A stretch of 64,000 nucleotides of DNA from Actinoallomurus spadix (GCF_024055725.1 NZ_JAMXMX010000018.1:93560-157559), one strand, 5' to 3'. Positions 1 through 9,088 are shown, counted from the first letter of the stretch. The notes: generated from the letters alone by a model not told the origin. Translations and numbers: made by a program.

Positions 1-1725
1 CAGCGCGAGAAACGGGGTCGGCGTGTCGAGGCGAGGGCCGAACGGCGTCGGCAGGAACCCCTCGGCGCGGGCCATGGCCAGGCCGATCCGGATGAGCTCG
101 CGGTTCTGCTCGAAGCACACGAACCGCGGCGTCCAGACCGGGTTGTACTTGGCGTTCGCCAGGAAGAGCGACTCGAGCTGCCAGAACTTCGAGGCGAAGG
201 ACAGCAGGCGGTACGCCAGCCGGCTGACGGGCCCGGCGCCGATCGCCGAGCCGCGTTCGAACACCGAGCGCAGCATGGCGAAGTTCAGCGAGACGCGGGT
301 GACGCCGATGACGGCGGCGTTCTCGGCGAGCTTGGCGACCATGAACTCGTTGAGGCCGTTCTCGGCGTCGCGGTCGCGGCGCATCAGGTCCAGGGAGAGG
401 CCGGACCGCCCCCAGGGGACGAAGCTGAGCAGGCCGCGCCGCCGTCCCACGCCGTCGAACGCCTCGACCATCACGCAGCGCTCGTCGGTCGGGTCGCCGA
501 GGCGGCCGAGTGCCATGGAGAACCCGCGCTCGGTGTGGCCGTCGCGCCACCGGTCGGCGTCGGCGATCAGCTCGGCCATCTCCTCGGGGCCGATCGCGCC
601 GTGCCGGCGGATCCGTACGGTGTAACCGGCACGTTCCACGCGGCGGACGGCCTGGCGCACCTGCCGCATGTCGCGGCCCTCGAGGTTGAACTCCCGCAGG
701 TCCAGGATCGCCTCGTCGCCGAGTTCGAGGGCGTCGAGCCCGCACCGGCCGTACGCGGCGGCGGCGCGCTCGCTGGCGCCGATCACGCCGGGGATCCAGG
801 CGTGCGCGCGGCACTCGGCGAGCCACTCCTTGATCGCGGCGTCCCAGGCCTCCGGGTCGCCGAGCGGGTCGCCGGCGGCGAGGGAGACCGAGCCTTCGAC
901 GCGGTACGAGATGCCGGCCCGGCCGTTGGGGGAGAAGATGATGTCCTTGTCGCGGCGGAGCGCGAAGTAGCCCAGGGAGTCCTGGTCGCCCCACTCGGCG
1001 AGCAGGGAGCGCGCCGGGAGCTCCTCGTCGGGCGTGAGGACGGCGCGGCGCTGGCCGGGCCGGAACAGCGCCCACACGGTGACCACGAGCAGGCCGCTGC
1101 CGAGCACGCCGAGGATGCCGTCGACCCAGCCGGGGACGTCGACGTACAGCTCATCGCCGCTGATGCCCGCGCCGAGGAGCGTCTGCAGGCCGGCGTACAC
1201 CAGGTGGGTCCACTCGGCGCCGCGCGGGTCGCGGTCGGTGAGGAAGACCAGGCTGGTGCCGATCACGCCGCCGACGACGAGCAGCCCGGTGAAGACCAGG
1301 AGGGCGAGGCGCCGGTTGGCGCGGTCCGGCAGGGCGGAGAACTGCCCGCGCGCGGCGACGAGGAGCACCACGATGCCGCCGAACGCGGCGGCCGTGGTGA
1401 GCTCGCCCCCGCCGCCTGAGGTACTGGCGAGTGCCCAGACGCCGAAGAACAGCAGGAAGAAGACCACGCTGATCCGCCAGGCGGCCTTCTTGCGCCGGCG
1501 GACGCCGACCGACAGCAGGATGAGCAGCAGGCCGTACGGGAGGCTGGAGTACCACCCGAAGTAGTTGATCGAGCGCAGCACCCAGATGCCGGACAGCCAC
1601 TGGATGAGCCCGGACGACAACCACGCCAGAACGGACAAAACGCCAGAAACCCGGAGATACCAGAACAGAGCGGTGGGTACGGCCTCGATCACCCGCTGCC
1701 ACGTCCGGGCCACCGTGGTCTTCAT
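1..1725 (-). CDS. Phosphatidylglycerol lysyltransferase-like membrane protein (DUF2156), 3' end cut by window edge
   Basis: The reading frame starts at ATG 1725 behind GAGGG and stays open to base 1, so the C-terminus lies outside the window. The first ~240 residues hold about six hydrophobic segments. The soluble part that follows has the GNAT-like DUF2156 character of MprF/LysX aminoacyl-phosphatidylglycerol synthases, which move lysine from Lys-tRNA to membrane lipid. Recognisable stretches are GYFALRRDKD, ISYRVEGSVSLAAGDPLGDP, LSFVPWGRSGLSLDLMRRD and GLNEFMVAKL. In mycobacterial LysX this half is fused to a lysyl-tRNA synthetase; whether that is so here cannot be seen. It is divergent from the kinase genes with about 100 bp between starts. 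Family assignment is fairly secure, lipid substrate is inferred. Confidence 0.85.
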   Translation of the reverse strand, partial: MKTTVARTWQRVIEAVPTALFWYLRVSGVLSVLAWLSSGLIQWLSGIWVLRSINYFGWYSSLPYGLLLILLSVGVRRRKKAAWRISVVFFLLFFGVWALASTSGGGGELTTAAAFGGIVVLLVAARGQFSALPDRANRRLALLVFTGLLVVGGVIGTSLVFLTDRDPRGAEWTHLVYAGLQTLLGAGISGDELYVDVPGWVDGILGVLGSGLLVVTVWALFRPGQRRAVLTPDEELPARSLLAEWGDQDSLGYFALRRDKDIIFSPNGRAGISYRVEGSVSLAAGDPLGDPEAWDAAIKEWLAECRAHAWIPGVIGASERAAAAYGRCGLDALELGDEAILDLREFNLEGRDMRQVRQAVRRVERAGYTVRIRRHGAIGPEEMAELIADADRWRDGHTERGFSMALGRLGDPTDERCVMVEAFDGVGRRRGLLSFVPWGRSGLSLDLMRRDRDAENGLNEFMVAKLAENAAVIGVTRVSLNFAMLRSVFERGSAIGAGPVSRLAYRLLSFASKFWQLESLFLANAKYNPVWTPRFVCFEQNRELIRIGLAMARAEGFLPTPFGPRLDTPTPFLAL

Positions 1726-1810
1726 CGCACCCTCGTCGTCATGCCGCACATTCTTTCTTTGTACCGGGGATTAGGTGAGCGTCAGGCCAAATGAACGCTC
1801 CGCCTGTCGG

Positions 1811-1816
1811 TATCGT
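1811..1816 (+). promoter_or_regulatory. -10 box TATCGT for the first Ser/Thr kinase
   Basis: TATCGT lies 9 nt before ATG 1826 with no Shine-Dalgarno sequence between, suggesting a leaderless or near-leaderless transcript. The same GGTATCGT word precedes the paralogous kinase at 3003. Confidence 0.5.
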
Positions 1817-1825
1817 GCATGGACT

Positions 1826-2950
1826 ATGCCGGAAAAACCCCTTCTTGCCCAGCGTTACCGCCTGCTCACCGAAGTAGGCCGTGGCGGCATGGGGACGGTC
1901 TGGCACGCCCGAGATGAAGCCCTCGGCCGCGACGTCGCCGTCAAAGAGGTGATCCTCCCGCACGGGTTCTCCGACGAAGAGCGGGAGATCCAGCACAAGC
2001 GGACCTTCCGCGAGGCGCGCACCGCCGCCCGGCTCAGTCATCCCGGCGTCGTCGCCGTCTTCGACGTCGTCGAAGAGGACGGCCGGCCCTGGATCGTGAT
2101 GGAGCTGATCCGGGCCCGCTCCCTCGAGCAGATGATCAAACAGGACGGCCCGCTCTCGCCCAGGCGCGCCGCCGAGATCGGGCGGCAGATGCTGAGCGCC
2201 CTGATGACCGCGCACGAGGCGGGCATCCTGCACCGCGACGTCAAACCGAGCAACGTCCTGGTCATCGACGGGCGGTCGATCCGGGCCGTGCTGACCGACT
2301 TCGGCATCGCCCGGGCGCAGAGCGACGCGACGCTCACCCAGACCGGCATGCTGATCGGCTCTCCGGCCTACATCGCCCCCGAGCGAGCCAAGGGCCGTCA
2401 GGCGGTGCCCGCCTCCGACCTGTGGTCGCTCGGCGCGACGCTGTTCGCGGCCGTGGAGGGCAAGTCGCCCTTCGAGCGGACCGAGGCGATGGCGAGCCTG
2501 GTGGCCGTCCTCACCGAGGAGCCACCCCCGGCCCCGCACGCCGGGCCGCTGGCCCCCGTGATCGCCGGCCTGCTCCGCAAGGACCAGGAGACGCGGCTGA
2601 CCGCGGCGGAGGCCGGGGTGATGCTCGACCGGATCCTCATGGACACCTCGGGCTCGACCCGGGTGCTGGAGACGGCCGGGGCCCAGGCCGCCGCGGCCAC
2701 GCTGACGGACTCGGGCGACCCCGCGGGCATGCCGGTCACCGGCCAGGTCATGACTCCGGTGGATCCAGGTGAGACGGCGGCCGACGACCCGGCGGGCGGG
2801 CGCACCCCGGTCGACGGCGCCGGCCGCGGCGCGGCGGCGGCCGGGGACGCGCGGCCGGTCTGGCTCTCGGGACGGCACGGCAACCTGGCGATCGCGGTCG
2901 TCGTCGCCGTTATCGTGATCGGTCTGATCATCCTTACTCTCGTGCGGTGA
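1826..2950 (+). CDS. Ser/Thr protein kinase with C-terminal membrane anchor
   Basis: A 374-residue Hanks-type kinase. Visible motifs are the glycine loop GRGGMGTV near residue 18, VAVK with Lys40, HRDVKPSN near residue 137, DFGIA, and SPAYIAPE in the activation segment. After the kinase domain (about 10-270) comes an Ala/Gly/Pro-rich linker and one hydrophobic helix at the extreme C-terminus, so almost nothing would be exposed outside the cell. I chose ATG 1826 because the kinase fold begins directly after it; an in-frame ATG 51 bp upstream would add a low-complexity leader. It sits 52 bp before a second, clearly paralogous kinase and probably arose with it by tandem duplication. The substrate is unknown; the anti-sigma factor downstream is a plausible partner. 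Confidence 0.93.
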   Translation: MPEKPLLAQRYRLLTEVGRGGMGTVWHARDEALGRDVAVKEVILPHGFSDEEREIQHKRTFREARTAARLSHPGVVAVFDVVEEDGRPWIVMELIRARSLEQMIKQDGPLSPRRAAEIGRQMLSALMTAHEAGILHRDVKPSNVLVIDGRSIRAVLTDFGIARAQSDATLTQTGMLIGSPAYIAPERAKGRQAVPASDLWSLGATLFAAVEGKSPFERTEAMASLVAVLTEEPPPAPHAGPLAPVIAGLLRKDQETRLTAAEAGVMLDRILMDTSGSTRVLETAGAQAAAATLTDSGDPAGMPVTGQVMTPVDPGETAADDPAGGRTPVDGAGRGAAAAGDARPVWLSGRHGNLAIAVVVAVIVIGLIILTLVR

Positions 2951-2988
2951 CTCGCCGCAAACGATGCCGATCCGTCGCTCCTGATCGG

Positions 2989-2994
2989 TATCGT
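2989..2994 (+). promoter_or_regulatory. -10 box TATCGT for the second Ser/Thr kinase
   Basis: TATCGT is 8 nt before ATG 3003, with no ribosome binding site. Placement and sequence match the element before the upstream paralogue, so each kinase probably has its own leaderless promoter. Confidence 0.5.
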
Positions 2995-3002
2995 CCCTAG
3001 CT

Positions 3003-4937
3003 ATGCCACTGGGGGAGGGTTCCGTACTGGGCAGTCGTTACCGACTGCTCTCGCACATCGGGCGAGGAGGCATGGGCACCGTATGGCGGGCCCATGACGA
3101 CCTCCTGGCGCGCGACGTCGCCGTCAAGGAGGTGCTCTTCCCACCCGGACTGAGCGACGACGAGCGCAAGGTGATGTACGAGCGCACGCTCCGCGAGGCG
3201 CGCTCGGCGGCCCGGCTGAACCACCCGGGGATCGTCACGGTGCACGACGTGGTCGAGGAGGACGGCCGTCCCTGCATCGTCATGGAGTTCGTCCAGGCAC
3301 GGTCCCTGCAGGAGGTCATCGACGAGGAGGGCCGGCTCCCGCCGGCCCAGGTCGCCGAGATCGGCGCTCAGGTGCTCGCCGCCCTGCGCACGGCGCACGC
3401 CGCGGGCATCACCCACCGGGACGTCAAACCGGCCAACGTGCTGCTCGCCGGGGCGGCGGACGAACCGATCTCCCGCTCCACCCGCGTCGTCATCACCGAC
3501 TTCGGCATCGCGACGATGGAGGGCGACTCGACGCTGACCCAGACCGGTCTGATCATGGGGTCGCCCGCCTACATCGCCCCCGAGCGGGCGCGCGGTGACA
3601 AGGCCTCACCCGCCTCCGACCTGTGGTCGCTCGGCGCGACCCTCTACGCCGCCGTGGAGGGACGGTCGCCGCACCACCGGAGCGAGGCGATGGCCGCGCT
3701 CGCCTCGGTGCTCTCGGAGGAGGCGCCGCCGCCCCGCCACGCCGGGCCGCTCGCGCCGGTGCTCATGGGCCTGCTCGACAAGGACCCGGCGCGGCGCCTG
3801 ACGGCGGACCAGACCGCGGAGGGCCTGACCCGTGCCGCCCACGGCACCAGCCCGCTGCCCACCTCCGGTCCGGCGCCCGGCGACTCCCCGGCGGCGGGCA
3901 ACGGGCCGGTGATGGGCACGGGGCCGGGGACGGGTCCCGGATCGGCGATGGGCACGGGGCGGGGCAACGGGCCGGGGATGGGCGGCGCCCCGGCGGCGGG
4001 CACCGGGCCGGGGGCGGGCAACGGCGCGGGGACCGGACCTGAGGGGCCGCCGGTCCCCTGGCGCCTCGCCGCCGACACCCCTCCGCCGCCGCGGCATCCC
4101 TCCGCCGCCATGGCGGACCCCCTGGCGGGCGGGCGGACCTACGACCCGGCCACGGCGCGGGACTTCGCCCCGACAGGCGTCGGCGGCCCGGATCCGGGCG
4201 GCCCGCCGGCCCCGGATCCCGCCGGGCCCTCGGGCCCCGCCTTCGCCCCCCAGGACGAGGCGTGGATGCGGGCCTACGACCGGGCCACGGCGCCCGTCGC
4301 GACCCGAACGCGCGTATCGCGGAGGAGGGCGGTGGCGATCACCCTGGCCGCCGTCATCGTCGCGGTCGCGATCGGCCTGGCGCTGCCGATCGATTACTCC
4401 GGCGGCGGCGAACGGACGCCGACGCCGTTCGACGCGGGAACGAAGCAGCCGTCCCCGTCGGCGAGCCGTTCGGTGAGCAAGACCCCGGCTCCGACCGTGC
4501 CGGCGGGGTACCACAAGGTCACCACCCAGGACGGGTCGACGCTCGTGGTCCCCAGGAAATGGCAGCACATGATCAACACCTCGCAGTCCGAGCTCTGGAT
4601 CGACCAGGCCACGGGGAGCCGCGTCCAGGTGGACACGATCCCCTGGAAGACGTCCGACCCGGTGCAGCACTGGGTGCAGTGGGGCCGGAAGGCCCCGGAC
4701 AACCTCCCGGGGTTCCAGTGGGTCGCCAGGCCGCATGCCGTGACGGAGCGCGGCTGGGAGGCGGGCGACGCCGAGTACAGCTGGACCGCGGGCAGCCACG
4801 GGACGCTGTACGCCATCGACCGGGGCTTCACCGTGGGTCGGACGCAGTACTCCATCATGGCCGCCGACGGCAGCGGGAAGACGGCCCGCACCTACTTCGA
4901 CGAGGTGTTCAGGTCCTTCCAGCCGGGAGCCCGGTGA
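3003..4937 (+). CDS. Transmembrane Ser/Thr protein kinase with extracellular sensor domain
   Basis: A 644-residue Hanks-type kinase closely related to the preceding gene. It has GRGGMGTV, VAVKEV, HRDVKPANVL, DFGIA and SPAYIAPE. Residues ~280-440 form a low-complexity linker rich in Gly, Pro and Thr with repeated GTGPG-like words (DNA 3890-4050). One transmembrane helix follows near residue 445, then a Ser/Thr/Pro stalk and a ~140-residue outer domain that is not PASTA. The outer domain ends in YFDEVFRSFQPG, as seen in sensor domains of other actinobacterial kinases. It may phosphorylate cytoplasmic regulators in response to an envelope signal; the ligand is unknown. Confidence 0.93.
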   Translation: MPLGEGSVLGSRYRLLSHIGRGGMGTVWRAHDDLLARDVAVKEVLFPPGLSDDERKVMYERTLREARSAARLNHPGIVTVHDVVEEDGRPCIVMEFVQARSLQEVIDEEGRLPPAQVAEIGAQVLAALRTAHAAGITHRDVKPANVLLAGAADEPISRSTRVVITDFGIATMEGDSTLTQTGLIMGSPAYIAPERARGDKASPASDLWSLGATLYAAVEGRSPHHRSEAMAALASVLSEEAPPPRHAGPLAPVLMGLLDKDPARRLTADQTAEGLTRAAHGTSPLPTSGPAPGDSPAAGNGPVMGTGPGTGPGSAMGTGRGNGPGMGGAPAAGTGPGAGNGAGTGPEGPPVPWRLAADTPPPPRHPSAAMADPLAGGRTYDPATARDFAPTGVGGPDPGGPPAPDPAGPSGPAFAPQDEAWMRAYDRATAPVATRTRVSRRRAVAITLAAVIVAVAIGLALPIDYSGGGERTPTPFDAGTKQPSPSASRSVSKTPAPTVPAGYHKVTTQDGSTLVVPRKWQHMINTSQSELWIDQATGSRVQVDTIPWKTSDPVQHWVQWGRKAPDNLPGFQWVARPHAVTERGWEAGDAEYSWTAGSHGTLYAIDRGFTVGRTQYSIMAADGSGKTARTYFDEVFRSFQPGAR

Positions 4938-5047
4938 CGCGCACCCGGCGACCGGCCGCCATTTCTCTCACAATGAGTAATCGATCACCACTCTCTGTCA
5001 CGATGTAAGGCGCAGGTGAGGCGAGAGACCTCGTGAAGGGAGTTCCC

Positions 5048-5479
5048 GTGCATACGACTGTGCGGGCGGCCTATCCGGCGGACCGCACCGCCGTGGCGCA
5101 GGCGCGCCGGTTCGTCCGGGACGCGCTCACGGCGTGGGGAGCCGAGGACGCGCTCGACGACGCGGTGCTGCTGACGAGCGAACTGGCGACCAACGCCGTC
5201 ACACACGCCGGAACCCCGTTCGAGGTGGTCTGCCGCGTGGACGACCGCTCCGTGCAGGTGGAGGTGGTGGACCACGACCCGGCACGGCTGCTCCCCGCAC
5301 CCCGCGAGGCGGACGACCTCAGCGTCAGCGGCCGCGGGCTGCTGATGCCCATGCTGCTCGCCGCGGCCTGGGGCGTGACCTACGCCGCCGGATCAAAGAC
5401 CGTCTGGTTCCGCCTGGCCACCCGGTCGGCGGCGGGCTGGGCGCCGGCGCCCTGCGGGTGCGCCACGCCGGTGGGGTGA
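5048..5479 (+). CDS. RsbW-like anti-sigma regulatory factor (HATPase_c)
   Basis: A 143-residue single-domain ATPase of the RsbW/SpoIIAB type, which binds sigma factors or anti-anti-sigma proteins. Motifs seen are the N-box LTSELATNAVTHAG, the G1-like EVVDHDPARLL and the G2-like SGRGLLMPMLLAAAWG. GTG 5048 is preferred because AAGGGAG lies 5 nt before it; an in-frame GTG at 5033 would overlap that site. It follows the kinase by ~110 bp and is convergent with the response regulator. No sigma factor or STAS antagonist gene is next to it, so its target is elsewhere. Confidence 0.88.
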   Translation: MHTTVRAAYPADRTAVAQARRFVRDALTAWGAEDALDDAVLLTSELATNAVTHAGTPFEVVCRVDDRSVQVEVVDHDPARLLPAPREADDLSVSGRGLLMPMLLAAAWGVTYAAGSKTVWFRLATRSAAGWAPAPCGCATPVG

Positions 5480-5549
5480 CCGCGCGTCCGGCGGGCGCGC
5501 CTCGCCGCCGCGGTGACCGGGCTCGCGCCGGCCGTCCTCGACGCCGGTC

Positions 5550-6215
5550 CTACTGCAGCCATCCGGGTTTGACCAGGCCGGTCTCGTACGCCATCACGAC
5601 GAGCTGGGCGCGGTCGCGGGCGTGCAGCTTCACCATCGTCCGGCTCACGTGGGTCTTGGCGGTCGCGGGGCTGACGACCAGGCGCCGGGCGATCTCCTCG
5701 TTCGACAACCCCTCCGCCACCAGTGCCATGACCTCGCGCTCCCGGTCGGTCAGGCCGCGGAGCTCCGCGGCGGACCGGGGCTTCCTGGCCTTCGCGGCGA
5801 ACTCCGCGATGAGGCGGCGGGTCACGCTCGGCGACAGCAGCGCGTCGCCGGAGGCGACCTCCCGTACGCCCCTGATCAGATCGGTCGGCTCGGTGTCCTT
5901 GACGAGGAAGCCGCTGGCGCCGCCGCGGATCGCCTCGAAGACGTACTCGTCGAGCTCGAACGTCGTGAGGATGACGACACGGGTACCCGCCAGCCGGTCG
6001 TCGCCCACGATCTCGCGGGTCGCGGCCAGGCCGTCCAGGACCGGCATCCGGATGTCCATCAGCACGACGTCGGGTCGTTCCCGCCGGGCCAGGCGCACGG
6101 CCTCGGCGCCGTCTCCGGCCTCGGCGACGACCTCGACGTCGGGCTGCGCGTCGAGCAGTGCCCGGAACCCCGCCCGTACCAGTGCCTGGTCGTCGGCGAG
6201 CAGTACGCGGATCAA
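5550..6215 (-). CDS. NarL/LuxR-family response regulator
   Basis: A 221-residue response regulator. The receiver begins IRVLLADDQALVRAG and has the phospho-acceptor in DVVLMDIRMP and the conserved Lys in FLVKDTEP. The LuxR-type HTH reads LTDREREVMALVAEGLSNEEIARRL. The start overlaps the 3' end of the upstream sensor kinase by 4 bp, so the two are translationally coupled and form one two-component system. The gene ends 70 bp from the convergent anti-sigma gene. Target promoters are unknown. Confidence 0.95.
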   Translation of the reverse strand: MIRVLLADDQALVRAGFRALLDAQPDVEVVAEAGDGAEAVRLARRERPDVVLMDIRMPVLDGLAATREIVGDDRLAGTRVVILTTFELDEYVFEAIRGGASGFLVKDTEPTDLIRGVREVASGDALLSPSVTRRLIAEFAAKARKPRSAAELRGLTDREREVMALVAEGLSNEEIARRLVVSPATAKTHVSRTMVKLHARDRAQLVVMAYETGLVKPGWLQ

Positions 6216-7435
6216 TCGTGCTCCTCGTCACCGGCGGGTGCCCCCGCCGCGTCCTGAGCGGGGATCCCCGCCCTCGTCTCGTCCACGGGCACCGGAAGGG
6301 TCGCGTGTACCCGGAAACCGCCGGCGCCCGGCCGCGGCCCCGCCACGATCTCACCACCGAGGGCGGTGACGCGTTCGCGCATCCCGGGGATGCCGTCGCC
6401 TCCGCCGGGCAGGTCCCCGGGCGCGCCGCGCCCGTCGTCCTCGACCTCCAGCGCGAGCTCGCCCGCGCCGTACGCGACACGCACGGTGGCGGTGACGCCC
6501 GGCCCGGCGTGCCGCGTCACGTTCGTCAGACCCTCCTGGAGGATGCGGAACGCCGCCAGGTCGATCCCGGCGGGCAGTGGGTACGGCCGCCCGGTCACGC
6601 TGGTCCGGACGGTGATGCCCGCCGCCCGCGCGCGGGAGACCAGGTCGTCGAGGCGGCCCAGGCCGGCGGTGGGCGCGCGGGGCGCGTCCTCGTCCACCTG
6701 CCGCAGTACGCCGAGCACGGAGCGGACCTCGGCCAGCGCCTCCTTGCTCGCCTCCTTGATGGCGGCCAGGGCCGTCCGCGCCTGTTCGGGGCGTTCGTCC
6801 ATGAGGTGCAGGGCCACCCCCGCCTGCACGTTGATCATCGAGATGTTGTGCGCCAGGACGTCGTGCAGTTCGCGCGCGATGCGGAGCCGTTCCTCACTGG
6901 CCCGCCGGCGCTCCTCCTCCGCGCGGGTACGGCGCGCCTCGGCCGCGCGTTCGCTGCGGATGCGCACCAGTTCGGCGCCGGTCAGCACGAGCAGCAGCCA
7001 GGCCAGGCCGATCAGGGCGTGCCCGGACGTCCAGACGCGCGGCCGGAACGGCCCGAACGGCGTCAGTTCGCCCAGCACGGTGAGCACGGCGAACCCGGTG
7101 CCCGTGACGGCCCAGGTGGCGATGCGGCGCCCGGCGCCCACCGCCGCCACGACGGCGACGACCATGCTCAGGAAGACCGGCCCGGCGACGTACCCGCGGA
7201 GGAGGTAGCAGCCGGTCACGGCGAACACGACCGCGAGCGCGGCGACCGGGAGACGCCGCCGCGCGAGCAGGGCGACCGGCCCGGCGATGAGCAGCGCGTA
7301 GGCGAGCGTGTCCAGGTGCCGGGCCTGGTAGCGCACGTGGAGGTCGGCGCCGGTCGAGCTCATCACCTGGACGAGGCCGATGATCGGCGGAACGGCCCAT
7401 ACCGGCAGCGCACCGGGCCGCCATCGCGTACTCAC
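6212..7435 (-). CDS. Membrane sensor histidine kinase (HisKA_3 type)
   Basis: A 407-residue DesK/NarX-type kinase partnered with the response regulator that overlaps it. About five hydrophobic segments fill the first ~150 residues, with little outside the membrane, so it may sense membrane state. A short coiled region leads to the HisKA_3 box RIARELHDVLAHNISMI, whose His is the phosphorylation site. The HATPase domain shows LEVEDDGRGAPGDLPGGGDG and GIPGMRERV. The start is GTG 7435, with a TAGAGT box 6 nt upstream and no ribosome binding site. Confidence 0.93.
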   Translation of the reverse strand: MSTRWRPGALPVWAVPPIIGLVQVMSSTGADLHVRYQARHLDTLAYALLIAGPVALLARRRLPVAALAVVFAVTGCYLLRGYVAGPVFLSMVVAVVAAVGAGRRIATWAVTGTGFAVLTVLGELTPFGPFRPRVWTSGHALIGLAWLLLVLTGAELVRIRSERAAEARRTRAEEERRRASEERLRIARELHDVLAHNISMINVQAGVALHLMDERPEQARTALAAIKEASKEALAEVRSVLGVLRQVDEDAPRAPTAGLGRLDDLVSRARAAGITVRTSVTGRPYPLPAGIDLAAFRILQEGLTNVTRHAGPGVTATVRVAYGAGELALEVEDDGRGAPGDLPGGGDGIPGMRERVTALGGEIVAGPRPGAGGFRVHATLPVPVDETRAGIPAQDAAGAPAGDEEHD

Positions 7436-7441
7436 AGCTGG

Positions 7442-7447
7442 ACTCTA
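7442..7447 (-). promoter_or_regulatory. -10 box TAGAGT for the sensor-kinase operon
   Basis: On the minus strand TAGAGT is separated from GTG 7435 by six bases (CCAGCT), the geometry expected for a leaderless transcript. Confidence 0.45.
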
Positions 7448-7743
7448 GGATGCGACCGCGCGGCGGGCATCCGGTCGCGGTCGGCATCGGGCGTACGCCC
7501 CGGGGAGTATCCGTGCCGCTGACCTGAGGTTTACCGGCCGATAGCCCACACGTCCGGATACTGGCCTGGCCTGACTGATTTGCGGCTTCTGGGCAACTTT
7601 TCCGGTGGCGCAGGCATCTTGTATAGGGAAGCGCGCGTTCCCGGATACCGTAGTCGGCTGAGCCCGGCATTGAGCCATGCTGAGAGCTCGATGAGTTTCG
7701 GGCGCGTTCCGTCGGCGAGCGTGCCGGATCTGAGAGGACACCA
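7448..7743. other. Divergent intergenic region before the esterase
   Basis: About 300 bp without a credible gene. The stretch around 7590-7650 is less GC-rich and contains TTGTATAGGG, a possible -10 for the esterase, but no convincing -35. The esterase start has GAGAGGA just upstream as ribosome binding site. No repeat or RNA structure was recognised. Confidence 0.4.
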
Positions 7744-8892
7744 GTGGGACTGACGAGCGGGGGCTTCTTCGGTTTTCTGATCGTGGTGGCCGTGGCGGTG
7801 ACGGCCGTCATCATCTGGTGGTGGCCGAAGTTCGCCGGATCCGGCATCGGGGCGTTCCTCGCCCGGATCGGGCTGTTCCTGACCGCGCAGGTCGCGCTGA
7901 TCGCGGTGCTGCTCGCCGGGGTGAACAACTACTTCCTGTTCTACGCCTCCTGGTCCGACCTGTTCGGCACCAACAACCAGGGCGTGAACGTGCAGCTGAA
8001 CAACAACAGCAGCGGCCCGAGCGAGCCCCAGGGAACCGGGCGGCCCCTGGCCCGCCAGGTGACGACCATCGGCCAGAAGAAGAAGGGCGCCCCCGCCAAG
8101 GACGGCCAGATCGAGCAGGTCGAGATCCGCGGCGAGCGCACGGGGCTCACCACCCAGGCGTACGTCTACCTGCCTCCGCAGTACTTCCAGAAGAAGTTCG
8201 ACAAGCGCCACTTCCCGGTGATGTTCGACTTCACGGGCTTCCCCGGCGTCCCCGAGCAGCTCATCACCCGGCTGAACGTTCCGGCCACCGCCGCCAAGGA
8301 GATGAACGCCGGCCGGGTGCAGCCGATGGTCATCGTGATGCTGCGCCCGACGCCCACCTCGCTCATGCCGAGGGACACCGAGTGCACGGACGTTCCGGGC
8401 GGCCCGCAGGTGCTGACCTTCTACTCCCAGGACCTGCCCGAACGCCTCGCGTCCACCTATCGCGTCGCGAACGGCTACCGGAGCTGGGGCGTGATGGGCG
8501 ACTCGACCGGCGGATACTGCGCGGTCAAGCTCGCCATGACGCACTCCGACCGGTTCACCGCGGCGGTCTCGATGGCCGGCTACTTCTACCCGCGGCAGGA
8601 CTGGCAGACCGGCGACCTGTACGGCGGCAGCAAGCAGGTCAAGACGGACAACAGCCTGATCTGGCGGCTGCAGCATCTGCCGCCGCCCCCGATCTCCGTG
8701 CTCGTCACGACCAGCCCGGACGGCGAGAAGGACTACGGCGAGGCGCGGAAGTTCCTCCAGCTCGCCGCGGCCCCCATGGCCACGGACAAGATCCTCGTCC
8801 CGGGCGGCGGCCACAACCCGCACACCTGGAAGCGGGTCACGCCGAGCGCCCTGCAGTGGTTGAGCGCTCACCTCGCCCACGAAGGCCCCTGA
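7744..8892 (+). CDS. Membrane-anchored alpha/beta esterase (antigen 85/FrmB-like)
   Basis: A 382-residue protein with two hydrophobic segments near residues 8-30 and 38-62, then an extracytoplasmic esterase domain of the Esterase/antigen-85 superfamily. The nucleophile elbow is GVMGDSTGGYCA (Ser), with a candidate acid in TTSPDGEKDYG and the catalytic His in PGGGHNPHTW. Members include mycolyltransferases and S-formylglutathione hydrolases; the substrate here cannot be read. GTG 7744 is preceded by GAGAGGA. The gene is convergent with the P450, separated by a tandem repeat array. Confidence 0.85.
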   Translation: MGLTSGGFFGFLIVVAVAVTAVIIWWWPKFAGSGIGAFLARIGLFLTAQVALIAVLLAGVNNYFLFYASWSDLFGTNNQGVNVQLNNNSSGPSEPQGTGRPLARQVTTIGQKKKGAPAKDGQIEQVEIRGERTGLTTQAYVYLPPQYFQKKFDKRHFPVMFDFTGFPGVPEQLITRLNVPATAAKEMNAGRVQPMVIVMLRPTPTSLMPRDTECTDVPGGPQVLTFYSQDLPERLASTYRVANGYRSWGVMGDSTGGYCAVKLAMTHSDRFTAAVSMAGYFYPRQDWQTGDLYGGSKQVKTDNSLIWRLQHLPPPPISVLVTTSPDGEKDYGEARKFLQLAAAPMATDKILVPGGGHNPHTWKRVTPSALQWLSAHLAHEGP

Positions 8893-8925
8893 TCGCGGCG
8901 TCCTGCGCGGCGCGTCGCGCACGCC

Positions 8926-9088
8926 TCGGGCGGGTGCGGGCCTCCGCCTCGGGCGGGTGCGGGCTTACTCCTCGGCCGGGCGGGTGCGGGCCTCCGCCTC
9001 GGGCGGGTGCTGGCTTACTCCTCGGCCGGGCGGGTGCGGGCCTCCGCCTCGGACGGGTGCTGGCTTACTCCTCGGCCGGGCGGGCGCG
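8926..9088. repeat. 50-bp tandem array covering the P450 stop codon
   Basis: The word TTACTCCTCGGCCGGGCGGG begins at 8965, 9015 and 9065, an exact 50-bp period, with a partial unit before the first copy. The copy at 9065 is the real 3' end of the P450 gene, encoding RPAEE and the stop. The other copies repeat that end and its stop codon downstream. Copies differ by only a few bases, so the amplification is recent. Confidence 0.9.

Noticed and set aside
3890..4050. Gly/Thr/Pro repeats in the second kinase considered as an inserted mobile or separate gene.
   Set aside because: They stay in frame and form an ordinary flexible linker between the kinase and transmembrane segments.
8926..9088. Regular repeats considered as a CRISPR array.
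   Set aside because: Units are contiguous 50-bp copies without unique spacers, overlap a coding end, and no cas gene is present.
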